Assembly (NCBI GenBank): GCA_037903475.1 | Contig: JBAJFG010000232.1 | Coordinates: 62,001-126,000, forward strand | Origin: Ancylostoma caninum | Lineage: Eukaryota > Nematoda > Chromadorea > Rhabditida > Ancylostomatidae | Direction of reading: 5' to 3' | DNA length: 64,000 nt | Shown: in pieces, positions 42,792 to 53,764 of the stretch | Numbering within the stretch: position 1 is the first letter of the stretch | Layout: the number at the start of each line of letters is the position of its first letter | Program-made: the position numbers and the translations under genes | The notes under the pieces: model-generated | Seen by the model: the letters and a program-made list of their open reading frames with translations, nothing else | Databases searched by the model: none | Told to the model about the DNA's origin: nothing

Positions 42792-44920
42792 GGGCACAGA
42801 CTTCTTTCACATCTGTAGAAGAGGTGAACTTTACCCCCTTTTAAGAGATAACAGCTTTTCATATCTTATTCTGTTTTCTGTGTGTTGTGGTTTTCTGAAA
42901 TGAAGCGATATTGAGGCTTGTTGCTGATATCGCAAAGAAACAACAATACTGCGATGGTAGAGAGTTTGCTCTTTGATTGACTGAACCACTAGACAGTTTC
43001 TCACTAACAGACGTCTCATATCTGCTCAAAACTGTAGTACTGATTGATGTTGCAATGCCGAAAATATCGATGCGAGACGATTTCGCAATCTAACACTATG
43101 AAAGGTCGGATCGAACGATGGTGTTTCGAAAATGCGAAAGCGCCGATTGGTCGGCCGTAGCTCGCCGCTCGTTGCATCACCCCGTACGATGTGGGGACCG
43201 GGAGAATTTACGTGAAAATGCGGTGGAGAGATTGTTTCAAGATGCGAAAGGCTGGCGTTTTTCGGGAAAGACTTCCATGAATTTGAACAAAAATGTTACA
43301 TAAAATTGAAGAAATTAGGGAGTGGATTGTACGGCTAGCATTGTACTGGGAACCTGTGCTGCTTGTTTGAATGAAGGCAAATTTTGCCTAGAACAACGTT
43401 TTTTCTAGCAGACTTCCCTTTCACTTTCAGGTTTTAGTGGAACTGTGGTGTTCATTTTTGAACAGAAGGTTAGGAATTTGGGAATACCAGTCTTTAGAAC
43501 ATCTATCTTGTCACTATTTCCATGTAAGTAACTGTTAAAGGCAATGCCCCAGCGCAGAATTGTTTTTAATATCTCTGTACGATCGGCGTTATCAGGAGCG
43601 CTGGTGGCAGTAGTGAATACGACCCTTTGCGAGTGACTGAAAACTCGTGTCTAAGCCCTCATTTAGGGGAGAGTCTGCATGCGAATGCAAGACACCTGCC
43701 ACATGAGTACCTCAGCGAGGTGCTTGTCTTGAAGCAGCCACATGGGTGTATGTGGCAGATGTCTGGCATCCGTTTCCGAACCTTCTCGAGGATAGAGGGC
43801 TTTAGAACCTGTTTCTTGACATTGGAATGATGTACACCAGTGCGGTCAGCATTGTCTGACAATTCTAACCATTTGAAGATTTGTAAACGATTTTAATTTG
43901 GAACGATGCCATTAAAACCCTTCCTGGCTGCGTCTCCAAAAAATCGTTCCAGAAAGAGTGCTAGGAAAGGTTTAAAGCCCATGTTTGACCGCAAACTTCT
44001 AGAACTCTCGCTAATTTGTAAGCATGCGTTTGATGCACAGATTTCGTGCTCTTTTTTTGTTTGCGCTGCTTTCTCTGACCTTATTGAGAGTAAACACACC
44101 ATAAGACGTTATGTCTGCATGTGCATTTCGGATTGGAAGCATGTATTCCTCATGCTCTCAAGGATTTGCAATGCTCTTTTATAAGAGAACTACTCAGGAT
44201 AGTGAACATTTTTGAAAAGCGGACAAAGATAGGCTTCCTTCAAGACCTTTACACCTGATTAGGTGCAGGTTCTTCGTAGGTCTGCATGAGGTATGGAGAG
44301 AATTTGCATCAGAATTGCTTTGACTGAGTGCACTTCGTAATGTTGCACATGTGTAATTTACAAAAAGCATGATTTAGTGTGTTCATCTGTCACATCTGTT
44401 TGCGAAGTGTTTTACTTTTGTTCGAGCATGAACATTTGATGGGCCATTGTTCCTTTACGACCTGTTTCAGTAACATCAAAAGAGAGCATTACGCTTGGAA
44501 CGCATATAGAAATGGTCGTGCGCGAGGTGTATTTCTGTGCGTGTGTGTGGGAGTGCTAAGCGCGGTGATCTGTTTGATTTTGTGATGAGTGAGACACCAC
44601 TCAGAGCATAATAAAACGCATCACATGCGCATACCCGAATGGTTTATGATCATTTCGGATGCGAGCCGGGATGAAATTCTATCTATGAGATCGCAAACAC
44701 GACAAGACACACATACGGACACCGTGGACGAGATCGATGTCGTAGACGTGCGAGTTCGTTACCCTTGAAGAAAATGGGACTTGGAGATCTATGAGATTGA
44801 CATGGTCACTTGGAAAACAAGGAATATCCTGCGAGACAGCGAAGATCTCGAGGAAATTCCGTGAATATCGCATCAGTAAGCTTCTTTATACTGAAAGTTC
44901 AATCAGAGCTAGAGCAATAT
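42792..44920. other. non-coding, nothing certain
   Basis: Many 60-90 codon frames but none with borders or domains. A TTAA|AGGCAATGCCCCAGCG word at 43535 resembles the TTAA element ends, without a partner end. Confidence 0.3.
44779..44817. repeat. short duplicated segment left of the LTR element
   Basis: The words TGGAGATCTATG and CATGGTCA are shared with 51388-51426. On the plus strand the copies read TWRSMRLTWSLGK and TWRSMELSWSLGK; on the minus strand FPSDHVNLIDLQV and FPNDHDNSIDLHV. Both readings are conserved, so the coding strand is unclear. Confidence 0.4.
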
Positions 44921-45013
44921 CAACAGTAGCAAAAGCAACAGCAGCAGCAACAACAACAAAACAACAACAACATCATCAACAACAACAGAAACAACAGCAA
45001 CAACCAAGGAATA
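44921..45013. repeat. CAA/CAG microsatellite
   Basis: Degenerate CAACAG repeat immediately left of the LTR element. Read as protein it is poly-Q (KQQQHHQQQQKQQQQP), but the frame has no other sign of coding. Confidence 0.8.
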
Positions 45014-45046
45014 ACGTATTACTCTTTCTAAAATAGTGTCACAGAA

Positions 45047-45867
45047 TGTCGTGACTGTCCGCCACGACTTCCTGTCAAAGGACGCCTTCGACCAACGTCA
45101 ACTGGTCCTGCAACGAAGTCCGCGGTGCGCGCTCACTCTCAGCCGTATTCACTCGCGGAGTACGCCGCTGACTGGCCACGCCCACTGCCCAAAATGGTAT
45201 AAATACGGCCCGTTCCATCACTCGGGCTCACATCGCCTTCAACTTCGTTCGCTTCCGTCACTCCGCCGTTTCATCAGCTCCGACGTCCCATCCGGAGCCT
45301 GCAGTGGCCCATGGTTCCACCGAAGATGCTGGTCGCCGTCCTGCCGTTCGAAGATGATGATGGACGCCTCGATCGCTACGTCAATGCTCCAGAAGATCTT
45401 GTCGAGCCGTCACGATCCTGCCAGTCGCCGCGCGTGTCCACCAGGCCGGTTATAACTTGACCCAGTTCCATCTTGTGGTTTAGCTTTATTATTGTATTGA
45501 TGTTATATTTGATGGGGAATATGAAGGTGGCTATTTACTTGGTGTAATAGTGTGAAGAAGAAGGATAATGTGAAGATCATCCATATCTGGTAATGTCCGG
45601 TTGAAGGACACTGGTTATGTACTAGGCCCCAGGATCAGCTCGGTTAAGGTTTCAAGCAGTCTACGCTAAGTTCGCTAAGCTTACGCTCGCGCCCGCTTGC
45701 CGCTCGCTTAGGGTAGTAGGCCTCTCACACTATGCCCGCTGGCTTGCGAGCCCACTGTTTCTCGGCGCCGCGGTACTACCCTCTTGTAGCCTTGTGGGTT
45801 CAGGTAAAACCCTCTTTTGTCGTGTCCGGTTCGGGTGCTACCACCGACGCCCGTACCGGGCGCGACA
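45047..45867 (+). repeat. 5' LTR
   Basis: It begins TGTCGTGACTGTCCGCCACG and ends ACCGGGCGCGACA. A TATA box (TATAAATA, 45198-45205) about 150 bp in fits a U3 promoter. The 139-codon ORF across it crosses this promoter and is not believed to be a gene. Confidence 0.92.
45198..45205 (+). promoter_or_regulatory. TATA box in 5' LTR
   Basis: TATAAATA preceded by GCCCAAAATGG, the likely start of the element's own transcription about 30 bp downstream. The same box is present in the 3' LTR. Confidence 0.55.
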
Positions 45868-45871
45868 AAAA

Positions 45872-45882
45872 TGGTGCATCGG
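45872..45882 (+). other. primer-binding site, tRNA-Gly type
   Basis: TGGTGCATCGG is the exact complement of CCGATGCACCA, the 3' end (with CCA) of the common eukaryotic tRNA-Gly with a GCATCGG acceptor stem. It starts four bases after the 5' LTR, where reverse transcription would be primed. The match to the tRNA is from memory of the conserved acceptor stem. Confidence 0.65.
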
Positions 45883-47493
45883 GCCACGGTATCCTGAGAG
45901 CAACCGCTCAGGGTGCCGCAACGAGCCCGTCATCACCGCCGCCGCATTGTAGTCACTCGCTTGCCTAGGTAAGTGCGAAGCACTCCCATGTTCCAACTTG
46001 TTAAATGATTAGGTTGCTGGCTGTTTCTCGGCCAGACGTAGGGTCGCACGCGCATTTTAAAGGGGTAGCCGCTTAGGTAAGAACCAATGTGCAAGGATCG
46101 CGACTGGGGTCTCGTCTCCCACCGTAAGAGGCCGAACCGGTGTTACGGGCAGCTGGATGGCGGGTGGCAGACGTCATCGAACTACCCGTACAATCCTCAA
46201 AGCGAGGTTGCACCGGAGCCTGGTACCCCGCGCTGGCTAGTAGACGCAATCCCCTTATGCGCCAGGCGCTTACTCACTCTGCGGGGGTAGATCGAGTTGG
46301 GTACGTCCCATGGCCTTTAGCCGCAGGGTTGGCTTGGAAGGACCCATAAGCCGCTGGACGCTCGAGGATCAATTGTCCTGGGGTAAGCGCACGCGCTAGA
46401 CCGTCGAAACCGTCGGAGGTTCTTACATTCGCTAAGTTACTTCTTTAATTTCCGCATGTTCTCCTACTTCACCCCCCTTTCACTTTGCCCGCACATCTCC
46501 CTACCCTTTACGTAAGTCTTGCGTTCGTTAGCGTTGCCGCGCGTTCTTTCGCTATTCTGCCTTGTCCCTTGCCGCGCTTGGTTTCTACCCGCCTAGTCCC
46601 TAACTACGCCCATATATTATCAGATATTCAGGTCAAGGCCACCTTACACTGATTGTTCGTTTTTCCAGCACGTGACGTTAGTGGCCATAGCGTTCACTAT
46701 TGCGAACATTTCAGCCTACATCAGCCTTCAGACTTCCCCACTTCAGGTAGCTTCACTACAATAGGGTAAAACCGCGCCTGGTCACCACGCTTTCGCCGCT
46801 AAGTTTGCGCTAACATCTGCAACCTCTACCGCGTTCTGGCATATATCAGTCCAAACTATTTACGCGCGTATAGTTGGGAAAAATCTCCGTGCTCCGCATT
46901 TTGTTCTTCAGGGCAATTCAACAATGACTCGCGTTATATTATATCTAATAACGCTAAACATCCAGCGATCGTCGACAAGAAGTCGCAACTGCTTCGTAAT
47001 CGAACAGCACGAAGGCGAAGTCTTCGCGCTGAACCTTAACATCAATGGGGAAGCATTAAGGTGCTGATTTGCAGCACAACGCGCTTAACATCAGCTCAGC
47101 GCTTCGTAGGTTAGCGTACAAATTTCGCTCGCCTAGGAAAATCTGCGAAATTTCAGCTGTTGCCGTTGTCGCTAGCAATCCGCCCTTTTTAACATCGCGC
47201 GTCCTCGCTTTCAATCCATTTGCTGCTTTAAAGCTGTCTAAACCGCTCGCAATTTCCATCCGCTAGCAAGCATCTTTATCGCAGTAATAGCCGCGCTTAG
47301 GTTGCCAAAGCTTCGTTTCTTCATTTGCGCTATTTGTAGCTTTCTATGAGCCCGCAATTAAGGTCGTTTGAGCATCGTGATAAGCTAAACTTCTTCTAAC
47401 ATCAATTTCAGAAGTTAACACATCCTTTAGCTATCACTTGCCTTAATCAGCTCACAGAGATATGCGTTATGTCGTAATGGAGCCCGCAACCTA

Positions 47494-48721
47494 TTGCCGA
47501 ACAATACGAGGACCGCTACAGTCGCTATCGCTCAATTTCTGACCTTCAAGGAGTACCCGAGGATCCATCAGGTATGTTTGGAGTTATACCAGCTTCCTTT
47601 GGGGTTTGCCAAGTCCATCTGGAGGATAGTCGACGTTATGCTTTTGCCCGATCGGGAACCTTTGGTCATTTCCGCTTCTCCGCAGACGAAGTCGCCAATA
47701 TCGGATCGACGGCAGCTTCAGCAGTACACAATCCGGAAGTATACTGCTCGTGGACCTTTTCATCCTTGTCCCAGTAGTTGTCATCGCTCCACTGTTCCAT
47801 CTTCAAGGTGCTTCGTCGTCCGCTATTATTACTTGTGCTGCAACCGTCTCGTTTGGGTCGTCTTGCAGCCGACTGTTCCGCTTCCAGCTGTAATCGTCGT
47901 GGTACACTACATCACTAACTTCTCTGTTCGCGTCATCCAGCTCAACATCTGTCTGTTTATCGTCGTCTTCGTGGTCGTCGCTGTTCTGCAGACACCTGCT
48001 ATCCATCAAGTAGTCGTGGTTCGTCTAGAAACCCACCGCAAGCTTATCAACATCGTCGTGGTTCCTGCACTGACGCCCACTCACGTCTTCAACTTCGACG
48101 TCCATGGACAATTCCATTCCATCACGTCCTAGTGGTTCATGTAGAAATCCTCCTCGCAAGCTTGTTACCTTTGGTTTCCTCGCTCTACGCCTACTTCCGC
48201 TGCCTCCCTGGTCATCGCAGGACAGCTTCACGTCAGATTCTCCATCAGGTCCTTGTGGCTCGTCGTGGAACTCTCCTCGTGAAGCCTTTTATTCTCGGCG
48301 TTCCTCGTCTTGTCACTTCTCGCGGTCACCACTTCGACGTCGCTTACGCGACAGGGATAGTTATCGTTCCACACGTTACAGTTGCTCACATCCGCTACGT
48401 CGTCAAGGCATACGTAACATCAGGGTCGTTGCTACTTCTGATCAAAGTTCAACATTCCTTCGGAACACCTTGGCGTTCTTCTCCGCTTTCTCCGCATTCT
48501 CCGCCATTCTGGACTCGTTGTTCGTCATACACGCCGCCGACTTGGACACTCTTCTTGGCGCTAACTACCTTCAAGAAGCTTCTGTAGTTGCTCCATTTAG
48601 TGTCATTCCTACTAGTACATGTTCTGTTTCAACGACTCCAGTTTGTTTCCGTCTAAGCACGATTCAACTTCTTGACCACGCTTCGCCGATCTGGGTTCGT
48701 GTCCCGCCACATACGCTGTGA
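47494..48721 (+). other. longest open frames inside the LTR element, no recognised domain
   Basis: Two overlapping plus-strand frames (212 codons at 47494-48132, 205 codons at 48104-48721) lie in the middle of the interior. The first is Val/Ile-rich in its second half. The second is Ser/Arg-rich (FYSRRSSSCHFSRSPLRRRL). They cover three degenerate repeats in different frames. They may be the worn remains of a basic nucleocapsid-like protein or chance frames in biased DNA. Confidence 0.3.
48003..48287 (+). repeat. three degenerate repeats inside the LTR element
   Basis: CATCAAGTAGTCGTGGTTCG at about 48004, CACGTCCTAGTGGTTCATG at about 48123 and CATCAGGTCCTTGTGGCTCG at about 48243 begin related blocks of roughly 45 bp, spaced about 117-122 bp. 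Each block continues with AGAAACCCACCGCAAGCTT-type sequence. Confidence 0.55.
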
Positions 48722-49681
48722 GATAGGATATTCTTCTTGGCTTCAACCACCACCAGGATCCAGTTGTGGTTTTCCATCCAGCCTTGTTCCTTCTACTTGT
48801 ATTGTGGTATAACATCTTCACACGTTCCACCCCCGTCACGTGGTTCAATTCGTTGATCACGCATCGCTTCCGTCATCCGCATCTTCTCGCTTGTGGACGT
48901 CTTGCAAGTCAACATCGTTTCTTAGTTCAGCTCAACTCCCTAACTGGTATGCTGGAACGGCTACGTTCCTATTCATCTTCTCCCGTTAGTTAGGCTAAGT
49001 CGTCTACTGCTAAGTTATGTGTTGTCTTCATACGTCTACATTCCGCTGCAATTCGCCAAGCCTTAGCAACGGTCTGCATCTGGTCCCGTCATCTTACCAG
49101 TTTCTTTCGGCATTCTGTTGTTCAGGCTTATTATTTTTGTTTTTGTTTTCACTTTGTTTTGTTCCGCTTATTGGGGAAGATGAACAGAAAGAGATTGAAC
49201 AGATGGAAAGAAACATCCGGAGAGAATCAGAACAAGTGAAAGAGACGAACAGATTGAAAGAACTACATCGCTTCGCTCATCCGCTACATCCCTTTTCACC
49301 TAGACCAAAATGTCAACTGTCTTGTGCAATTGGGTGAAAAATCCGCCCGCAAACCGCATCGTTGGACACCAGTCCAACACACTTTTGTACATACTGTATA
49401 TATCACAACTATCTAGAAGTTTTATTTCGGTCATTTTTCGAAGTGAACCTTAAGTTCCTTCATCCTCACAGATCGTTGTGAGCATGACCCCTTCACCAGG
49501 GACTCGGGGCTATCAACATCTTCACCCCGGCGCTGAGAGATCGCCAGATCATCACGTTCGCATAGCACTCAAATTCCATCTTTCGCATACGGGACTTGAC
49601 ACCCCCCTCGACATTCCAGTGAGGTAAAACCATCTCTCCCTCACAACGTTCGCATTCCCCACGGCGTAAAAACACGCTCAG

Positions 49682-50164
49682 TAGGTAACCCTCTTTCATT
49701 CCATCTCTTCTTCACTGAGGTACCTGCTGTTCGAGCCGTTCCATGCCAATGTCGAGCCACTGATTCGCCGTCAACGCCAATGTCGAGCCGCTGCTCCATG
49801 CCACGCCGTCAATCCACGTCAATCCCAACGCCATCGTCAAAGTCTATGCCAACGTCCGCACATATATGGTCTCATGGTCGCCACTCAAAGTCTATGGTCA
49901 ACGTCATGGTGTTGCGTCGTGATACTGACGCCAACGGTCTATGCTTCCATCCTGAAGAAGCACCGCCACCATTCCCCAGTAGGTAACTGTGTGAAAAACA
50001 CCAGCACGCCCTCACCCGCAGCGAAAACATGAAGAACATCATTTTGCCCCTGCGCTGCAAAAACGTCAAACAATAGTAGGCCCACGTCAACGTAGGTAAC
50101 CGCGCTACAACACTTAGGTTTTTTTTAACTCGTAGGTGTTGTATATTCCTGACGCGTAGGTAAC
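49682..50164 (+). repeat. TAGGTAAC motif repeated four times near the 3' LTR
   Basis: The octamer occurs at 49682, 49980, 50093 and 50157, and the 7-base core TAGGTAA also at 45966 and 46074. AG|GTAAs resembles splice donors. The motif could mark spliced leader regions of the element's RNA or the boundaries of duplicated blocks. Confidence 0.55.
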
Positions 50165-50272
50165 GGACACGCAAAGCGCAAAGAAGAAAGAAGACGTCGC
50201 CGTCGTTCGAAGTCGTCAGTCGCAACGCCGTCGTCCACACTCCGGCGTCGCTTCGTCTTCTCGCGCCCGGAG

Positions 50273-51093
50273 TGTCGTGACTGTCCGCCACGACTTCCTG
50301 TCAAAGGACGCCTTCGACCAACGTCAACTGGTCCTGCAACGAAGTCCGCGGTGCGCGCTCACTCTCAGCCGTATTCACTCGCGGAGTACGCCGCTGACTG
50401 GCCACGCCCACTGCCCAAAATGGTATAAATACGGCCCGTTCCATCACTCGGGCTCACATCGCCTTCAACTTCGTTCGCTTCCGTCACTCCGCCGTTTCAT
50501 CAGCTCCGACGTCCCATCCGGAGCCTGCAGTGGCCCATGGTTCCACCGAAGATGCTGGTCGCCGTCCTGCCGTTCGAAGATGATGATGGACGCCTCGATC
50601 GCTACGTCAATGCTCCAGAAGATCTTGTCGAGCCGTCACGATCCTGCCAGTCGCCGCGCGTGTCCACCAGGCCGGTTATAACTTGACCCAGTTCCATCTT
50701 GTGGTTTAGCTTTATTATTGTATTGATGTTATATTTGATGGGGAATATGAAGGTGGCTATTTACTTGGTGTAATAGTGTGAAGAAGAAGGATAATGTGAA
50801 GATCATCCATATCTGGTAATGTCCGGTTGAAGGACACTGGTTATGTACTAGGCCCCAGGATCAGCTCGGTTAAGGTTTCAAGCAGTCTACGCTAAGTTCG
50901 CTAAGCTTACGCTCGCGCCCGCTTGCCGCTCGCTTAGGGTAGTAGGCCTCTCACACTATGCCCGCTGGCTTGCGAGCCCACTGTTTCTCGGCGCCGCGGT
51001 ACTACCCTCTTGTAGCCTTGTGGGTTCAGGTAAAACCCTCTTTTGTCGTGTCCGGTTCGGGTGCTACCACCGACGCCCGTACCGGGCGCGACA
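50273..51093 (+). repeat. 3' LTR
   Basis: Same length as the 5' LTR and identical wherever I compared it, including the 134-codon frame. It is preceded by CTCGCGCCCGGAG, with no clear polypurine tract directly upstream; the nearest purine-rich stretch (AAGAAGAAAGAAGA) is about 75-90 bp away. Confidence 0.92.
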
Positions 51094-51387
51094 CAGAAGA
51101 CGCTTCAGTGAACTGCCTCATCTGATAGCTGTGCAGCGGGAATACTACCCACACACCTCAATACGTCTGGTACAAAGCATAGCAGTATCTCCTTCCTGTT
51201 GCTGTTATTCTCTAATCCATTGCTGCTCAAGCTTCCCTCATTCTACCAGCAGTTGGTGAAGGACGGCAGCAATTGAGGGGTGGATGACGGCAACCTGACA
51301 GAGATGCTGCCAGGCTTTGTAATCGATGTATTACGCTGTCCGGGTTGCGTTCCTAGCGCACAGTTATCAAAGTCATCTTTAAGTGTG

Positions 51388-51426
51388 ACGTGGAGATCTA
51401 TGGAGTTATCATGGTCATTGGGAAAG
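51388..51426. repeat. short duplicated segment right of the LTR element
   Basis: Partner of 44779-44817. The LTR element now lies between the two copies, so host sequence with an internal duplication was split by the insertion. Confidence 0.4.
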
Positions 51427-53764
51427 AAAATAGCGGCGGAAGTGTAGGAGAATTTTCTTTCAGTCTGCATGAAAACATGTATTTAACCATAGAAATTAGC
51501 ACAACTGAGAAAACGGCAACAAAGGGGTACATGAGTGTATTGGCAAACATCCTTATTCTGGACCATCTCACAGAACAACACTTTATTAACATTCCATGAG
51601 AAGAACGATTAGGAATGTTGTTCATTGATTCCTCTATAAACAATTAGGAACGGGTGGAACGGACCTATGGTATCAAAAAGCCATGGGACTGGATCTGCGA
51701 CTTTACATTGTTGCAAAACATCAATCTACGAAAAATAGGAGTGATGGCATCGAATGGCTCTTTGTTTTCCTTTTGACCAGACTTTGCATACAATTGCAGC
51801 AGAAACTTCAGAAATCAACACAAACGTTTTTGATTTGAGTGTCTTCCTGGGGAATTATTTATTGTTGGCTGAAGTGGTTCATTCCAAAGAGTACTTTTCC
51901 TCACCAAAGAATGCCGCAGATGACAGAAGAGAAATGAATTGGCCAAAGAGATGAACTACTTGTAAATAACACTTCTGGATCAAAGCAAGCCGCCGTTTGT
52001 TTTACTTTCAGCCACTGTTTGTGCGGAAAATCAGAGGAAACCGCCAAAAATTAACCAGTTCGAGTGTCTTTTAAGAAAACATTCTGTAAGGAAGTCTTAC
52101 TTTTACCTTGAATATGACAACAAACTGTTCTATGACGCAGCGGGCGGATGATTCATCAAAATTGATGGAAACACCTATCATTAGCTAGGAAAACTAGCTC
52201 TGTACTTGAAGGTTCCGCGATGGCGATTTCTCTTTTTTTAGTCCTGCGTAGGTTTTTTCACCTGGCAGTTATCGAACTGGTAATTTACTGCACCTATCTA
52301 TTTATTTTGCTTTTTCTGTCTCATCGTTGTCCTAGATGTCCCCTAATTAGTCTCCCTGTTAACGCTAATATTCCTCTTTTTCTCTTCAAATTGAAGCTAA
52401 TGGTTCTCTTTTTCTCAATTAATTTCTTTCTGACGTCTAGCCAGGATAAGCGCTTCTTTCTCTTCATTGATGCTACAATATATAGCAGTTTATGTGCTGA
52501 ACGTTTCACAAACTACAACACTGTCTAGTTTGCAGTTATCATAACAGTGTCATTTCGTTGACGTTCGAATCTGCTCAAAATTCGATCAAAAAAGCCTCAC
52601 ATTACTATTGTGTTCAACAAAAGTACAACTGTACCCCTGGCGAAGTAGTGATGAGGAAGTGCTCATTGCTCAACCATCAAAAGTCACTCGGGAGATTTAG
52701 TATCGTTGAGAAACTCGTGACTTCCTGAGGGTAATGAATTCCTCCCGACCGTTTTTGCAGACATGCTTTTGAGACATGTGCTTCGTTGTGAGTGGGAGTT
52801 GTTCGTTGGTTAAAAATCCGTATCAAGAGGGGTGTCTGTTCTTTGACTCATGTCGTGGATTGTACACCATGAAGGAAATGGAGATTGTTCGAGAAAAAGT
52901 GCATGTCTGTGGATGAACTCGGTCAGGTTCGTGTACTTTCGGCGTCGGATCAGCTTTGAATTTTTCATATATTGGTGCAAATCCGGCTTACAATGTCCTT
53001 GTTGGCATTTGTGAAGAGTGAGCTTCGCATTATTTGATAGATGTAGTGGTTTTAGTGTGGTCTGGAGAGAGGTGGAGGAGGGGGAGGGGGGTCCGGGGTG
53101 GGGGAGGGGAATTTCCATTCAGTTTCGGAAGCTATAGAATTCACTTGTATGTAGTTACTTTTCGTTTTGAATGTTAAGTACGGACAACTATGACTTGGAT
53201 AAAATTTAGTGGTAGAATGTAGTCATCGTCTCCAAAATTTGGCATTATTTGTCCACACTCAGGACAACTGGCACAAAGACAGCAATTTCACCGTTGGTGG
53301 TTCTGACTCGATTATTTTTTCCCGCACTTTTTCTTCTTTAGGAGCGAAATTGCGGCACTCGGTGGCTTCGCCTTCTTTTATAGGAGTTTCTACCCATGTA
53401 CTTGTTATTACTGCAGTACTTCACACACATGTGATGGTTCTTTGAGCACGAGCAACTCGTTACAAACTCTGCTGGTAAAAAATTGTTTACATGAGAAACT
53501 AGTCCGCAGCGCTAGGCCACGTGTCCGTAGACGATCCGTGCCATTGGTTCAGTCACGCGGACGACGTTGTGCCGAGGGACCGTTGTGGGTATCTATCTGT
53601 TCATACGAGACGCAGAGTGCGTGATGTACACACCACGAGTGTCTTAATAAAAGGGCGATGGTGGCAGAGAACACACGCCCCGCTCGGTGTGTGTTATGCG
53701 TGCCGAAAAACGTGCGCAACGATGTGTTTTGTGGGGTTTACGGGTGATATAGAGGAGTATAATA
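51427..53764. other. non-coding, nothing certain
   Basis: ORFs of 60-102 codons are present without borders or domains. A G-rich stretch (GGAGGGGGAGGGG-like) lies near 53080-53110. The stretch 53500-53700 is GC-richer and might be upstream sequence of the host gene at 55160. Confidence 0.3.

Larger units (their letters stand above)
45047..51093 (+). mobile_element. complete LTR retrotransposon, non-autonomous (6,047 bp)
   Basis: Two 821-bp direct repeats that I read as identical end TGTCG...CGACA and are flanked by the 5-bp duplication CAGAA (45042-45046 and 51094-51098). A primer-binding site matching tRNA-Gly lies four bases after the 5' LTR. The 4.4-kb interior has no ORF above 212 codons on either strand and no visible protease, reverse transcriptase, RNase H or integrase motif. 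It therefore looks like a large non-autonomous derivative moved by enzymes from another element. A 5-bp duplication is shared by Ty3/gypsy and BEL/Pao types, so I do not assign the superfamily. Identical LTRs mean a very recent insertion. Confidence 0.9.

Noticed and set aside
43535..43560. TTAA|AGGCAATGCC as a third TTAA-flanked element
   Set aside because: No inverted partner end could be found downstream.
44791..45036. Poly-Q protein ORF
   Set aside because: The glutamines come from a CAA/CAG microsatellite and the rest of the frame has no exon borders.
45036..45455. 139-codon ORF in the 5' LTR, repeated as 134 codons at 50277-50681
   Set aside because: Identity only reflects identical LTRs, and the frame runs across the TATA box of the LTR promoter.
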